A stretch of DNA of 64,000 nt from Paralithodes platypus (GCA_032716605.1 CM064523.1:42841656-42905655), one strand, 5' to 3'; shown: positions 10,189 to 21,568, counted from the stretch's first letter. The notes: generated from the letters alone by a model not told the origin. A program made the numbers and translations.

Positions 10189-11460
10189 ACCTACCCGAGT
10201 GATATGGCAGAGGGATTCTGATTGGCTGACAGGACAACATAGCTAATACACATTAATTTATGGACGTAAATTCGTAGGTTACAAATATAGTGATTTAGGT
10301 ATTCATTTGTGTTTGCCACAAGCAAATATAATCCTTTCATGTAAAAGGTATTGATTTAAACCAACATCCATATCGTGAACGCGTAACGATCACAGCACAG
10401 CGGTAATCTATGCCTCAAGATTAACCATTTTAGATGGATTAATCATATTTAGCCCTCAACATTTATGAACTTAATTTTCGGCTGTGTGAAACATTGTATG
10501 ATGACTATATGCATAATGGAGAACAGGTTTTAGTTGTTGAAATTAACAGGAAGTTAATTTCATCATTCCCTAATATAAATTCATATGTAAGCCCTATACT
10601 ATATGCTTCTTATTAATGAATTAATTTGCATTATGGTCTTCAAAGGGTTATAGAACTATAATGAAGACCATGACGCATTTTGACAGTTTTTTCTGGCTAT
10701 CCTTGGATAATTTAATATAGGTTAAGAAGGAACTGTTGGGATTCAGAGGCCAAATACTATCTCAAATATACCTTTAACTACTATTCATCATTCCGAATCT
10801 GAATATGATCGTCTAATAATAACGAGAAACCTAAACAGAAATGAGTCATCGTGTATTAAAGGGGCAACTTTTCCCTGACCCATCTTATTATAAATATCTC
10901 GAGTATTATGACACATTTTGTCAGCTTATTTTGGCTATCATTAGACGATCTTACACAAAATAGTATATCCACATTGGTCACATTTACACGTGTGGTGAGT
11001 TGGTAAAGAGGAGGAACAGGTGGATGTGGGGGCTGGGTGGTAGGGAGGGAAGTGGTAGGGTTGTTTGGTGATTTGCAATGCCATATGGAGACTCGGTTAT
11101 TGACACTAATTTATTTTCAGCATTTCACTACGACGAATCTTTACTTCATATGAAGTGAACTATAATGGAATTGTTTTCAGCATAGGCAGTATCTGATTAA
11201 ACTCAAATGGGTTCAATCAATCTTTGTATTCAAGCAGATCGTTATTTAAGTCGAATAAAATATTCTGATATGAACCCGAGTGAAGTAAAAAAACAAACCT
11301 GCACTATGATATAAAGAGAGGGCTAACAACATATTGATAGGATATTCCGAATGTATTTTAGTATGATTAACGTTGTTAAATATAGAACATCATAATTATG
11401 AAGTTAGGGTAACTTAACATCATTTTCCATAACTGAAACGTTTCATTACATTACGTTACA

Positions 11461-11675
11461 TTAACCCGTCCAGTACCGATGCCGTCCGTAGTATTTTGTT
11501 TCAGCCATAATTAGACGATAATATGAAGATAAGGATGAATATGTGGCAGTTAATGGGATTAATTTATATAGTATATAACCTTCAATTTGGTAGACGGCCT
11601 TCCAAAACTGAATAGAATCGTCCACTCCTTGTCAGAATATAATGAACGAGACGTGACCGGTACTAGATGGATTAA
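11461..11675. mobile_element. TTAA-flanked palindromic MITE (family T1)
   Basis: TTAA at both ends; the inner ends read CCCGTCCAGTACCGATG and, inverted, TCCATCTAGTACCGGTCACG. These are imperfect terminal inverted repeats continuing as a near-palindrome through the element. The mirror copy in the other arm is 23352-23566. Confidence 0.8.
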
Positions 11676-11812
11676 TAAACTCTAGCGCCACGCGATAGAG
11701 GCCATATGGTACTAGACTAATATGCTAAATGTATCAAGAACAAGGATGTTCAAATATCACAAAACAAGTGGACAAGATGAAGGAATGATATGATAGGCCA
11801 CAGTGGAAAGCA

Positions 11813-12050
11813 TTAACTCTTACAGTACCAGCAATGTATTCTAAACTATATTTCAGTAATATTAACGTCAGTTTACCTTTAATTATGGCTGAAGTTAGAC
11901 GGATTTTATGCAGTTGAAGAAGGACCAACTTAATTCAGAGGGCATGTTGAAATCGTATATACACCATTGAGATCAAGAGTTGCATTAAACAATAAAGAAA
12001 ATCGTCTAATTGGTGGCCCGAGTAAAATGGAAATACTCTCAAGGGGTTAA
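11813..12050. mobile_element. TTAA-flanked palindromic MITE (family T1)
   Basis: TTAA at 11813-11816 and 12047-12050, with inner ends CTCTTACAGTACCAGC and, inverted, CCCCTTGAGAGTATTT. The mirror copy in the other arm is 14629-14872. No coding capacity. Confidence 0.75.
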
Positions 12051-12080
12051 CTCAATGTAATGAACATTACACAGGATATA

Positions 12081-12494
12081 GTGGTGATGGGCTGGTCTAT
12101 CAGAGTGAGAACTGAGCGATCTCTGCCATACCCATAGCTTACTCTGACTGTTCCTTTTACTTATATATTTTCTAGATCTCAAGTGACTGCGTCTCTTCCG
12201 TGGATTGACCTCCCAGTCTACCAAGATTGGAAGCCAAAGGGTCACATTTGTGCTTTGCCCCTCAACTTTCTCTTCATAATTGCTAAGGGGCACGGGGCCC
12301 TGGGTGGGTCTTTGGTTTCCCGGGCGTTTCTGCGCCCTCCACAGCTCCCCGCCATGGAGTGGCTTCGGTCACCCAGGCTTTGTTGTGGTCGGCAGGGGGG
12401 GGGGGGGGGTTCTGTGGGGGGGCTCGGTTGTGGCCTTGGCCTTGCTCGGGGCCTTGGGGCTGTTCGGCCAGGCAGCTTGGGGAACAACAACAAC
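12081..12494 (+). mobile_element. SINE-like retroposon with (AAC)n tail, copy 2
   Basis: Begins GTGGTGATGGGCTGG and ends GGGAACAACAACAACA. It is flanked by ACAGGATATA (12071-12080) and AAAGGATATA (12495-12504), a 10-bp duplication with one difference. The other arm of the inverted duplication has the uninterrupted sequence at about 14598-14618, so this is a retroposition event with an empty site in the same window. It contains a G-run at about 12397-12410. Confidence 0.92.
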
Positions 12495-12573
12495 AAAGGA
12501 TATATGGTAGCTAAAAGGATTAACTGACATGATTCATAGCCGTATGGCATACGTCCTTCCTATACTGAATACA

Positions 12574-13610
12574 ATGACCTAATAGTAGTCAGAATAAAGG
12601 GAAAAGAATGTCACCGATACTGGATGGGATAACACTATTAAAATGACCTAATAGTAGGCAGGATATAAGGAAAAGAATGTCACCGATACTGGATGGGATA
12701 ACACTATTAAAATGACCTAATAGTAGGCAGGATATAAGGAAAAGAATGTCACCGATACTGGATGGGATAACACTATTAAAATGACCTAATAGTAGGCAGG
12801 ATATAAGGAAAAGAATGTCACCGATACTGGATGGGATAACACTATTAAAATGACCTAATAGTAGGCAGGATATAAGGAAAAGAATGTCACCAATACTGGA
12901 TGGGATAACACTATTAAAATGACCTAATAGTAGGCAGGATATAAGGAAAAGAATGTCACCGATACTGGATGGGATAACACTATTAAAATGACCTAATAGT
13001 AGGCAGGATATAAGGAAAAGAATGTCACCGATACTGGATGGGATAACACTATTAAAATGACCTAATAGTAGGCAGGATATAAGGAAAAGAATGTCACCGA
13101 TACTGGATGGGATAACACTATTAAAATGACCTAATAGTAGGCAGGATATAAGGAAAAGAATGTCACCGATACTGGATGGGATAACACTATTAAAATTACC
13201 TAATAGTAGGCAGGATATAAGGAAAAGAATGTCACCGATACTGGATGGGATAACACTATTAAAATGACCTAATAGTAGGCAGGATATAAGGAAAAGAATG
13301 TCACCGATACTGGATGGGATAACACTATTAAAATGACCTAATAGTAGGCAGGATATAAGGAAAAGAATGTCACCGATACTGGATGGGATAACACTATTAA
13401 AATGACCTAATAGTAGGCAGGATATAAGGAAAAGAATGTCACCGATACTGGATGGGATAACACTATTAAAATGACCTAATAGTAGGCAGGATATAAGGAA
13501 AAGAATGTCACCGATACTGGATGGGATAACACTATTAAAATGACCTAATAGTAGGCAGGATATAAGGAAAAGAATGTCACCGATACTGGATGGGATAACA
13601 CTATTAAAAT
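12574..13610. repeat. 69-bp minisatellite, about 15 copies
   Basis: The unit runs from GATGGGATAACACTATT through AATGTCACCGATACTG; copies are almost identical, with rare substitutions such as CACCAATACT at about 12889 and a T in the ATTACC unit near 13197. Its CACCGATACTGGATGGG part matches the end of the TTAA-flanked MITE family T1, so the array grew from the end of such a MITE. Because 69 is a multiple of 3 and one minus-strand frame has no stop, it gives a spurious 355-codon open frame of 23-residue repeats. Confidence 0.97.
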
Positions 13611-14371
13611 CCCAGCACCAAGCGACGAAGGCCATATGGCACCGATTCTTAGTCAATACTGTTCAGAAAAACAAAACATAACGAGAACAAAACATAACGA
13701 GAGTTAGATATCATTAAGAAGGTGAAGATGAATATGGAAGGACATGCTACGGTCAATAGAATAAGAAGGGGACTTGAAAGAATATCAGCAAGACGCGGTG
13801 GGCGGTACAATTGGAAAGGGAATATGACAGATTCATGATCGTTATAATAGGATAGGATACTATTTAACTATTTCTATTTTAAGGATGGTGTTAAGCACAT
13901 CATCCGACAACATATAATTTTTAAGTTCACCAAATAACCAAATACTTTAAATTAATGAAATCACCAATATTAGTGAGGCATATAATGAAATAAGAGGTTT
14001 TTGCCACAAGGCGGCACATATTTAGGAATTGGATATGTCCTTTCAATCATATTGGAGTTTTATATCTTAAGATGGACCTGCCGAATCAACGAATGAATTA
14101 CTGTAATTTGTAGGTCCTATTGGTAGGTAATATTATGTTAAGTGATGACTAAAAATGCCGTAATCAGGAGGAGCACATTTTATTTACAACGTTTCGCAGA
14201 CAGCTTTTTCAGGTTAGTCTTCAGGTTAGTAACCTGAAGAAGCTGTCTGCGAAACGTTGTCAATAAACTGCTCTTCCTCAGATGGTGTCTTTAGTCATTC
14301 TGTCTACTTTTCAAGTGTCTCTCACCAATATGTGTACTATTACCCAATAAGATACCATTTACATTATTATA
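13611..14371. other. Spacer between the inverted-duplication arms
   Basis: No gene recognised. AT-rich, with a perfect hairpin at 14186-14260 and a TTAA MITE start at 14372. Confidence 0.6.
14186..14260. repeat. Short hairpin
   Basis: ACAACGTTTCGCAGACAGC at the left returns inverted as GCTGTCTGCGAAACGTTGT at the right, with a second inverted pair (TTCAGGTTA / TAACCTGAA) nearer the loop. The stem is about 30 bp with a loop of about 13 nt. Its role is unknown; it could be the end of a MITE. Confidence 0.85.
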
Positions 14372-14583
14372 TTAACACTTTCAATACCAGCGACGTCTGA
14401 TATAGTTGGTTTCAGCTGCATTTAGACGATTTTATGAAACTTAGGACGGATATATAGTAGCTCGATGTGTTAAATGAGATAGTATGTATCATTTAACCTT
14501 TCCTTATATTCTGACTACTATTAGGTAATGTTATTCAGTTTAGGAAGGACGTATGCCATACGGCTATGAATCATGTCAGTTAA
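14372..14583. mobile_element. TTAA-flanked MITE remnant (family T1)
   Basis: Starts TTAACACTTTCAATACCAGC with the family inner motif TTTAGACGATTTTATG, and ends near a TTAA at 14580-14583. A further internal TTAA at 14493-14496 suggests two overlapping copies. Confidence 0.55.
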
Positions 14584-14628
14584 TCCTTTTAGCTACCATA
14601 TATCCTTTGTAATGTTCATTACACTGAG

Positions 14629-14872
14629 TTAACCCCTTGAGACCCAGGGCGTTTTCCATTTTACTCGGGCCACCAATTAGACGATTTTCTGTATTGTTTA
14701 ATGCAACTCTTGATCTCAATGGTGAATATACGATTTCAACATGCCCTCTGAATTAAGTTGGTCCTTCTTCAACTCCATAAAACCGTGTAACTTCAGCCAT
14801 AATTAAAGGTAAACTGACGTTAATATTACTGAAATATAGTTTAGAATACATTGCTGGTACTGTAAGAGTTAA
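14629..14872. mobile_element. TTAA-flanked palindromic MITE (family T1)
   Basis: TTAA at both ends, inner ends CCCCTTGAGACCCAGGG and, inverted, CTCTTACAGTACCAGC. Mirror copy of 11813-12050. Confidence 0.75.
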
Positions 14873-14940
14873 TGCTTTCCACTGTGGCCTATCATATCAT
14901 TCCTTCATCTTGTCCACTTGTTTTGAGATATTTGAACATC

Positions 14941-16170
14941 TGTGGGGGATAATATGGCCAAAGGTTATCTCTTACCACACCAATCGAAATATTAAATTAA
15001 TCAACATAAATAAAAATAAAGTCTGAGATCGCCTACCTTATGGTATGAACTATCTCTCAGGATGCCCTAACTAAACATTGTATAAATGGCCATATATATC
15101 AATGACTTAGCTATAACTAGGGTCCTGGTATAGTTCAGAGGATTCCGGCTTCGGTAGATAAGGGTTATAGGTCAGGACTCCGGGCCGGGCGTGGAAATTG
15201 TGGTGGAGGAGATCACGGGATACGTCTCTACCGTTCAGATGTTTACTAGCGTCTGATCGGAACTTCAATTTCCGACTCTTAACCCTTAAAAAGCGGCTCA
15301 CCACAAAAGTCGTTTTTAATAAAGCTGGACTATGTGGCGGCGCTCGACATAGGTCGAGTGGCAATTTCAGCACGTAATGTTGCTGAGAGAGAGAGACAAG
15401 TGGTGGCAGGAGACTAGCGAGCGTATGACTGCTCCAGACCACCGCGGCGAACCTACTGACACGAATCTCAGCTCCCTCCTCCCTCTCTCACTCGCTACAT
15501 ACTGAATTATATGGGGAAAGTACCGAATTACATGCTTTTTGCACTCGCGTTGCACGGTTATTGCAAGAAAACTATCCATCATACAAGGATCGTTATGGTG
15601 TCATTCGAAAGCTCTGTTTATGCCCTTTCAGGGATAGATACTTGTTTTACGTTCTGGGTCTTATTTAGGCATGAAAATGATCACGTAAACAGCCCTATTT
15701 TGGCTAAAAACACCCCGCTGGGCGGTACATATAAATAAACCGCATAGGCCGCTAAAGAAGGGTTAAATAAAGTATATATTAATTCGTTACCAAGGGTTAA
15801 TTCCCTCTTCACGAAATCATATAAATAATATAATTATAAGGGTGAATATCGTTTCACAACGATTTAGTGAACATAATATTAAGATATTAACGACCCTAAA
15901 GCAAACGGTGGATCGCGTATGCGGTCGAGGGAATATTTAAACTGATCCTCTTTACAGTTCTTCTAAACTTATTTCTACAATGTTTTATAACTAAATTAAC
16001 TTGATCAAGGTAATCTTATACAGTACTAAATTACCTAACATTAATTAATCTCTAAAATATATACAATCACCGGGTTCTGGTAGGAAATTGTTCACTCTAG
16101 TGAGGTTACCCTATCGGAAGGTTGTTGCCAACATTCCCCAGATACCGGTGTAGTAAATTTATTTCTCACA
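14941..16170 (-). repeat. BEL-2 3' LTR, carrying a TTAA MITE
   Basis: Plus-strand ends TGTGGGGGATAATATGG and TTTATTTCTCACA (TG...CA). About 746 bp once the 484-bp MITE (one TTAA copy included) is set aside, against 774 bp for the other LTR; the differences are two short indels and scattered substitutions. A purine/GC block with GGGGCCC lies just inside the inner border. Confidence 0.93.
15279..15766. mobile_element. TTAA-flanked element inside the BEL-2 3' LTR
   Basis: TTAA at 15279-15282 and 15763-15766. Ends start CCCTTAAAAAGCGGC and, inverted, CCCTTCTTTAGCGGC, an imperfect inverted repeat. The second LTR has the empty site (GACTCTTAAATAAA, about 22850), proving a clean insertion. It is 480 bp, non-coding and distinct from family T1. 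piggyBac-like by target and ends. Confidence 0.92.
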
Positions 16171-16202
16171 GATTGGGGCCCGGCGAAGTATGATGTGTCG
16201 CA

Positions 16203-17725
16203 TCATGTTATATCACCTGCGGCTAACAAATCAAGCCAATTTCTTCTAGACCCCGCAGCAGCTGCTCGTGGTGGTCTTGGGCTCCCTATTACTATGGGTT
16301 GCTGTTCTTCTTCCGGTGGGATGGCGAGTTCCATAGGTATGAGACGATCTACAGTTCGGAGAGTGGTTTGTCCTCGAGATACAACCTTAACGGTTCTGAT
16401 AACTCCTTTGGAATCAGGATAGACTTCTTGGATCCTTGCTAAGGGCCATTTAGAGTGAGGTTGGTTCATTTTCAACAAGACTATGTCTCCCACTACCGGT
16501 TTGTGACGGTTGCTAGCAGAATTCGCACCATAATACCTCTCCCGTAGGCTCAAGATATACTCAGATGCCCAATGTTTGTTCCAGACGTCCAGTATTTTGC
16601 AAAGTTTATGGTAGCTTCGTCGCAAGTGTGCATCTGCTTCATTAACGGAGGGATCCACTAATTCCTCGGTCACGTCCAAACGGGGGACTGGGTCCAATCG
16701 TCTACCATATAATAAATGAGCCGGTGTTAAGGCTTCAATTTCCAGATTGGAGTCATCTTGATACGTTAGTGGTCGATTATTTACTCTGGTTTCTATTTCG
16801 GTGACAACAGTTCTTAACTCATCCAAGGTGACCTTGGACTTGTGAAGAACCCTTTTCAGGCACAATTTTACAATACCTATCATTCTCTCTGTAAATCCAT
16901 TTTGCCAAGGGGCTCTGGGAGTTGTGAATGACCAATAACAATTTCTAGAATCTAGCATTTGCTGTACTGCGTTGCTCTTTAATAGTTCAGAAACCAACGG
17001 TGATGCGCCCACAAAATTTGTCCCATTGTCACTAATCAAACGTCTGGGACAACTTCGCCGAGCGGCAAATCTTCTAAATAAATTAATAAAGGTTTCCGAG
17101 CTCATGTCCTCCGCTATTTCCAAATGGATAGCCCGAGTGCTGGTACAGGTGAATAGACATATGTAAACCTTCTTGGGTGGACCATCATCTCCTGTGAGAG
17201 TGATGGCACCAGTATAATCTATACCTGTTACCTCAAACGGTGTCCTTTGGTGAATGCGGTCTGGCGGAAGAGCTGGTGGTCCAGGGTAAGGAATAGCGAT
17301 AGCTGTATACCTCTTGCAAATAATGCAATTCTTGATGCAGCGTTTAACAGCTTGTCGTCCCTGGGGTATCCAATATGTTTGTCGCATATAGGCTAGAGTG
17401 TCTGCTACCCCACCGTGTTTAGTGGTTTCATTCGCTTTTAAAATCATCAATTTGGTGAGGTCGCAATCCTTGGGCAATAGGATCGGATGCCGAGTTTTGA
17501 GGGGTAGATCAGCTTTACCAATACGACCTCGACAACATATTAATTCTTGATTGTCTAGATACAGCCCAAGGTCCTTCATTCTTTTGGTTGGCTTGGGATT
17601 GGGTTTACGTAGCTGTGTTAATTCCTCATCATACTTTTCAGCTTGTATCCTCCTGATCCAGTAGGTAAGTGGTTCTAATTCATCTATCTTTACCTTCTTG
17701 CTCAGGAACTTAAACACAAATTTAG
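16203..17725 (-). CDS. BEL-2 integrase frame
   Basis: About 504 codons, open throughout. The zinc-binding HHCC region is visible (TKHGGVADTLAYMRQTYW then CIKNCIICKRY). The catalytic core has GIDYTGAI (first Asp), SDNGTNFVGA (second Asp) and FTERMIGIVK (Glu), so the DDE triad appears intact. The tail (RDRLIPMEL-like TVDRLIPMELAIPPEEEQQP) is typical of BEL/Pao. It has no ATG at its start: it lies in a different frame from the preceding RT frame and follows that frame's stop at 17720-17722 within a few bases. So a one-base indel, or less likely a programmed shift, separates them. Integrase inserts element cDNA into the genome in the nucleus. Confidence 0.92.
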
Positions 17726-19510
17726 TTAGTTAATAGTTTGTCCAAATTGGAGAACTTGGTGATGTCAATCACTGAAGGCTCTGGGATAATTATTGGGTCC
17801 ATATCAACTGTATCATCATTACCCTTCTGGTATGATTTTTGTTCTGGCCAATCACTCTGACGTAGCCAAACCGGACCCTGAAACCACAGAGTTTCGTTAA
17901 TCAGTTTCTTGACACCAACACCTCGGCTCACCAAGTCAGCCGGATTATCCTTGGACTTAACATGCATGAATGTATAGTTCATTTGCAGTTCCTTTATTTT
18001 GTGTACTCTGTTACACACATAAACTATGTGACTATCATCCTTAGCTATCCAGTGCAAACATATCTCACTATCTGTCCATATATATGTCTCACCTAAAAAG
18101 GGAAACATACCATTCAAATAAGTAGCTAACCTAGTTCCCAATTCAACAGCAGTCGGCTCCAACTGTGGAAGGGTACGTTGTTTTAATGGCGCTACTCGGG
18201 ATTTGGACATAATCATAGTAGATCGGACTTCAGTGACACAATAAGCTACTGCACCATACGCCTTAGATGAGGCATCACAAAATATGTGCAATTGAGCACA
18301 CTCATTATCAGAGGTAGGATCACATCTTCTAGGAAACTTGACTGAGGATACCTTCTCATATTCCACCTGCAATTTGTTCCACTCTTCTGTATACTTTTCA
18401 GGTAATGGAGTATCCCAACTCAGTGCTTCTCTCCAGGCCTCCTGAACTAAAATCTTCCCTTTAATTGATATGGGACTAAATATGCCCAATGGGTCGAACA
18501 TCATAGAGACCTGACTTAAGGGTGTACGTTTTGTGAGTTTTACATCGGGAAACTTGAGGGGCTTTAGAGAGATCTCATCAGTAGTTGTTTTCCACAGCAA
18601 TCCTAGTACTGGTTGATATTCTGGTATTTGATAGTCAGGATAGTCTCTTCTTATCTGGTCCAAAAGAATATGAGAGTTTGAATTCCAACTTTGTAGTGGC
18701 ATATTGGCTTTATTACATTCTTGCCTTGCCAAATTGTAGATTTCAAACACCTCTTCTCCACTGTCGGCAACGCCCTGAAGATTATCCATGTAAAACAGTT
18801 GACCCATTTCCGGTTTCTCTGTCTTCTGGAAATGATATCTCAAAGTGCTGCACAACAAGAAAGGACTAGAGTAGGAACCAAACAACACTGACCGAAAGCG
18901 GTATTCTTTTATCCGCCCACCAGGCTGAAAAGGATCTTCAGGCCAAAGGAACTTTGTGAATTTGCGGTCCTGCTCCTTTAACCCTATTCTCAAAAAGGCT
19001 TTGGAGATATCTGCCACAAACCCAAATCTCTTCGTCCTGAATTTTAATATTACATCACCCAGTATTTCAGTCAGATTTGGTCCTACATAGAGACAATCGT
19101 TTAGACTTGCTTCATTCTTTGCTGCTCGAGAACTGCAGTTAAATACCACTCTGATGGGGGTAGTACTGGAGTCCTTACTTACAGCATGATGAGGAAGGTA
19201 ATGACCCTCTTTATGGTTTATTTCACCTGGGACCTCCTCAATAAAGTCATTTTCCAACTGTTCTTGAATTATTTTATGATAAATGTCCAGTCGTTCAGGA
19301 TGTTGACGCAATCTCTCCACCATTTTATATAATTGACATCTTGAACTCTGGTAGTTAGTTGGTAATTCAGGGGCATTTATCATCCATGGAAGTCCTACCC
19401 CGTACTGGCCATCCTTATACTCAACTGTGTCTAGGTAGTGGTTATATGTTAAGATGTCTTCAGGGGTGGGAAGATCTGCTTGTATACCCACAGTGTCCAG
19501 TTCCCAAAGT
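17720..19510 (-). CDS. BEL-2 reverse transcriptase and RNase H frame
   Basis: About 590 codons. It begins with the BEL/Pao word LWELDTVGIQ in the stretch just before 19491. The polymerase has VVFNCSSRAAKNEASLND, ADISKAFLRIGLKEQDRK and FYMDNLQGVADS, where the active-site box is YMDN, not YxDD. RNase H motifs follow: HIFCDASSKAYGAV and TYIWTDSEICLHWI, then FMHVKSKDNPADLVSRG. No upstream ATG is in frame; a frame change near 19510 separates it from the Gag-protease frame. Function: copying element RNA into DNA in cytoplasmic particles. Confidence 0.92.
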
Positions 19511-19664
19511 TTGTGGAACAGGTTCTTGTTGCTCTTCTAGAATGTCTCCTAGTTGTGATGGTATTAATTCTGCACCAATTCTAGCCACCACCAGAGATTG
19601 TGCCGGAGTCACAAAGACTGGATCCATCCGGTTGTCTGATTCACTTGGGCCACATGTGGGTAGA

Positions 19665-21568
19665 GATCACATGATTATATATCCACCTGATGAAGAAATT
19701 AACTGGATACCGTGTTTCCGAGTCATTTTTCGCAAGAAACGACCACAATAGTCGGAGCCGATGATCAGTTGAATTGGACCTACTACGTCAGACTCTATAG
19801 TTCGGTCTGCTAGTTGAACACCCTTCTTTGTTAAGAAGTTAGATGCTTCCTTTAAACCCTTATTTACCACAGAAGTGTCAATGTCTTCCTTAACCACCGC
19901 AGTCACTTTACATTTATATTTGCCCAATTTAATCAGGGGTTTAACCACGTCAAATGTTTGTGTTTCCTTATTTGACAAAAATCCAGTTATTGCCATGTTC
20001 ACTCTTCCTACTGCTGGCAAATTCATGGCTCTGACAACATTTCCGGCAATGAAGGTCTTTTGCGCTCCAGTATCAAAGAGTGCTTTGACCGGCATAACCT
20101 CTTTTCCTCTGATCAGTTGAATCTCGGCTGTAGGAGTAGCTGCCGGTGTATGCATTGGGTTCCCAGTGGTCAGGGTCATATTTACACTTGTCGGTTTGGG
20201 TTGTACTTCACTGATCTTGGGACACAACGCGGTATGATGTACACCAGTCTTGCACCGAAAACATAAATTTAATTTAGTGGCACATTCCTCAGTAGAAGGT
20301 CTTGTGCTAAGGCAAACAAGACACTTACCTAGTTCGATGAGTCGTGGAAGTCTAGCCTTAAGATTGGGATAAGTCCTACAATACACTGTGGAATGTTGTT
20401 CTGAACATAACATACACACCTTCCGGTTTTCTTGGTTTATCCCTGGTGTGGGGTTAATATTTCTGGTTACTCCTTGGGTCACTGGAGAATTGAGAAGGGA
20501 ATTTTTTCTCTCCCAAACACCTTTTGTTTTAGATACTGTATTAGTTTGATTATTCTGCTGGACGGATGTCACATAGGTACCAACCTCTTCCTTCTTGAAC
20601 GGTTTTGCTTTTTCCTTAGGCCCTGTTGTAGACACTTTTGTGTATTTAACCTTGTTGTCTCCTTCCTTGATACCGCTATCCTTCTTGGAAACTTGCATGT
20701 GTTTGCACAGCTCTCTTAAACCCTCTTCTATCTCTTGATACGTGAAGTAGTTCTTCTTATACCTGTGGTACAATTCATCACAGGTTTTCTGAGAGAGCTT
20801 TTGTTGTACAATATGGTTCAAGAGCCAAGAAGCTGAATCAAGATCTTTCTGGGTACTAAGTGATTTCAAAACACACTTCAAGCTGATCCGGAATGACTGA
20901 AGATCCTGGTACGTATGCTTTGGTCCTGATAACTCCAGCAATTTGTAAACTAGGCGCTGTAGAGTCAACTCCGTATCTTCAAAATTCTCCTTGAGTACGT
21001 CTAGAGCTGCTGTATAATTGGCATCTGTTATGGGAAGTTCCTTGATAAAATCCAATGCAAAACCCTTAAGTTGACCCAACAAGTATGAACATTTATTTGC
21101 TGCAGAAATATCTAACCTGTCATGAACTAAACCCTTAACTTTGTCCCAAAAGGTATTCCAATCAGATTGCCCTTCAAATTCAGGTAAGGTTATAGGTGGC
21201 AACTTAAAGCTTTGTTGTCCCGGAGCCGCAATACCATTACTGGTACCATTACTCCCTGTCCCGGTAACTGTCTCTGTCGCCAAGGATTCGAACCCAGCTA
21301 GTTGATCCAAATAATTTTCACGGGTATTTGCATAGGCTTGCTGTAATTCCTCAAACCTTTCAGATTGTTCTTGTTTGATGCAAAAGTCCTCCAATTTATT
21401 GCGAGACTCTTCATAATTAGCCCACCGGGTTTTAAGATCTTGGATTTGAGATTTTAACAGCTCCCTTGCACAGGGGTCACGTCTTTTTACCTCCTGGCAA
21501 TTATTTAATGCTCTAGTTACCCAGCCTAATTTCCCCACCATAGATTTTCTCAAGAGTGTATCTGTCAT
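19665..21568 (-). CDS. BEL-2 Gag and aspartic protease frame
   Basis: 633 codons from an ATG at 21566-21568. The N-terminal 150 residues are charged and probably helical, followed by the DUF1759 signature (LPEFEGQSDWNTFWDKV). Zinc knuckles occur near residues 385-460 (CMLCSEQHSTVYC; LNLCFRCKTGVHHTALC). The protease starts with ALFDTGAQKTFIAG, an intact Asp-Thr-Gly, and the fold continues to GPIQLIIGSDYCGRF. The frame ends at a TGA; past it the same frame stays open for about 50 codons toward the RT, so the stop is probably a point mutation (or, less likely, a readthrough site). Confidence 0.92.

Larger units (their letters stand above)
9556..12595 (+). repeat. Left arm of a large diverged inverted duplication
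   Basis: Segments of this arm match the reverse complement of 14497-26985 in collinear order. Anchor pairs read by eye: 10190-10262 with 26830-26905; 10265-10425 with 25293-25441; 10985-11170 with 23600-23775; 11461-11760 with 23278-23566; 11745-12075 with 14603-14940; 12497-12595 with 14500-14610. Between anchors the arms are diverged and contain indels. This arm lacks BEL-2, the Tc1-like element and the 327-bp tandem duplication found in the other. It has its own two SINE-like insertions and the 69-bp minisatellite at its inner end. The arm itself contains palindromic TTAA MITEs. Confidence 0.85.

Noticed and set aside
12574..13610. CRISPR-like array
   Set aside because: Units are directly adjacent with no unique spacers, and the DNA is eukaryotic.
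12589..13656. 355-codon minus-strand open frame of 23-residue repeats
   Set aside because: It is the 69-bp minisatellite read in a stop-free frame; the unit length is a multiple of 3 and there is no coding context.
19665..19667. Programmed stop readthrough between BEL-2 protease and RT
   Set aside because: The frame is open after the TGA for about 50 codons, but a second frame change follows near 19510, so simple mutation is more likely than a designed signal.
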